Made by a program: the position numbers and the translations under genes. The notes under the pieces were generated by a model. It did no database searches. It was not told the DNA's origin and saw only the letters and a program-made list of their open reading frames with translations. 64,000 bases of DNA from Novosphingopyxis sp965218915 (GTDB lineage: Bacteria > Pseudomonadota > Alphaproteobacteria > Sphingomonadales > Sphingomonadaceae). Each line of letters starts with the position of its first letter. The first letter of the stretch is position 1. The DNA lies in assembly GCF_965218915.1 (NCBI RefSeq), contig NZ_OZ244708.1, forward strand, positions 2,356,001 to 2,420,000. The letters are read 5' to 3'. This document shows, piece by piece, positions 63,089-64,000 of the stretch.

Positions 63089-64000
63089 AGGATCACCAGC
63101 TCCGCCTTCAGCGCGCCGGCCTGTTTCAACGCATCGAGGATGGCCGCCAGATCGCTGGGGCTGGCGCCGATGGCATTGATCGACTGGACGATCTCCGACA
63201 GCGAGGCCCCGCGCGCGATGAACGCGTTGACGGGCCCATCATCGATGGTGATGTCGCTGCGCTGCTCGACCGCGGTCTGGCCGCGGCTGAGCGGGGCGGG
63301 CTGCACCACTTGCGGGGTTTCCTGAACGCGCACCGTCAGCGAGCCATGGCTCACCGCTGCCGGGCTGATCCGTACCGCGCCGTTGATGACGACGGTGCCG
63401 GTGCGCGCATTGACGATCACCCGCGCCGGAGCCTCGGCCGGGGTGACCTCCATATTCTCGATCGCGCCCATCAGCATGACCCGCTGCTGCGGATCGCCGG
63501 GTGCGCGGATGGTAATCGACACCGCGTCATTGGCCGAAGCGAGCTCTTCGCCGACCTTGGCGTTGATTGCATCGGCCACACGCAGGGCCGTCGTGAGATC
63601 GGCCTCGGCCAGATTGAATGTGAGAAAGGGGCTCTGCTCGAACCCGGTGGCGACGGCCCGCTCCACCGAAGCGCCGCCCGCGATGCGGCCGACCGATGGA
63701 ATGTTGACCGTGGTGGTCGATCCGTCGCGGCCTTCGACACCCAGACCGCCGACCGCCAGATTGCCCTGCGCCATGGCGTAAATCTCGCCATCGGCACCGA
63801 GCAGCGGCATCATGATCAGTGTGCCGCCGCGGAGCGACTTGGCCTTGCCGATCGCCGAGACGGTGATGTCGATGCGCTGGCCGGGCTTGGCCATGGCGGG
63901 AAGATCCGCCGTGACGAGTACCGCCGCTGCGTTCTTGGTCGCCGGGTTGACGCCCGGCGGCAAGGTCAGGCCGAAGCGCGTGGTGACGCCCTTCATCGCG
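63085..64000 (-). CDS. flgI: Flagellar P-ring protein FlgI, C-terminal part (runs off right edge)
   Basis: About 305 codons of the periplasmic P-ring subunit are visible. It shows NPATKNAAAVLVTADLPAMA, GTLIMMPLLGADGEIYAMAQ, NARTGTVVINGAVRISPAAV and a C-terminal SINAIGASPSDLAAILDALK. The full protein is usually about 370 residues, so the signal peptide and first 60 or so residues lie beyond the window. The ATG at 63996 is internal. Confidence 0.93.
   Translation of the reverse strand, partial: AMKGVTTRFGLTLPPGVNPATKNAAAVLVTADLPAMAKPGQRIDITVSAIGKAKSLRGGTLIMMPLLGADGEIYAMAQGNLAVGGLGVEGRDGSTTTVNIPSVGRIAGGASVERAVATGFEQSPFLTFNLAEADLTTALRVADAINAKVGEELASANDAVSITIRAPGDPQQRVMLMGAIENMEVTPAEAPARVIVNARTGTVVINGAVRISPAAVSHGSLTVRVQETPQVVQPAPLSRGQTAVEQRSDITIDDGPVNAFIARGASLSEIVQSINAIGASPSDLAAILDALKQAGALKAELVIL

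Overview
The window is a 64 kb piece of a GC-rich alphaproteobacterial chromosome, most likely from the order Sphingomonadales (Sphingomonas, Sphingopyxis or Sphingobium type). This rests on the alphaproteobacterial LexA box (GTTC-N7-GTTC), EcfG-type general stress promoters (GGAAC-N16/17-CGTT), a Xanthomonas/Caulobacter-type TonB-dependent receptor, very high third-position GC, and several families of palindromic intergenic repeats. The genus cannot be fixed from the sequence alone. No integrase, insertion sequence or CRISPR array was seen.

Layout. 1-4.7 kb: the start of dnaX (runs off the left edge), the SRP RNA gene, and a minus-strand unit of two cysteine desulfurases, a 2Fe-2S ferredoxin and a class A beta-lactamase, then an alpha/beta hydrolase. 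4.8-10 kb: rpiB-glyA-nrdR, an OsmC protein and two small acidic proteins behind an EcfG-like promoter. 10-22.5 kb: lipid and acyl-CoA catabolism (SDR, four acyl-CoA dehydrogenases, Zn-alcohol dehydrogenase, APH-like kinase, serine hydrolase, FadJ/FadB-type protein). 22.6-29.3 kb: a secreted Tyr/Asp/Arg/Asn-rich protein, rpsM-rpsK-rpoA-rplQ with its own promoter, and a tightly overlapping gdhA-rimB-rimK unit. 29.4-39.9 kb: mixed housekeeping, with an SRPBCC protein, an AT-rich glycosyltransferase gene, a LexA-controlled Y-family polymerase beside dinB, two transporters, hinT, hisE, a MarR regulator, ilvE and tRNA-Gln.

40-55.2 kb is the most distinctive part, a polysaccharide utilisation locus read entirely on the minus strand: TonB-dependent receptor, flavin-dependent halogenase, SapC, JmjC-like cupin, second halogenase, LacI regulator, MFS transporter, GH3 beta-glucosidase, FucP-type sugar transporter and secreted GH16 beta-glucanase. 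Similar LacI-type palindromes precede both the receptor and the GH3 gene, which suggests one sugar-responsive regulon for a beta-glucan. The role of the halogenase/SapC/cupin group in such loci is not established and is the best candidate here for an undescribed system.

55.6-64 kb: a hybrid histidine kinase next to the decayed remains of a KaiC-like ATPase gene, then motAB and flgL, flgK, flgJ and flgI (flgI runs off the right edge). The window is also dotted with at least five families of palindromic intergenic repeats (14 copies listed), some of which probably act as terminators or mRNA-processing elements.
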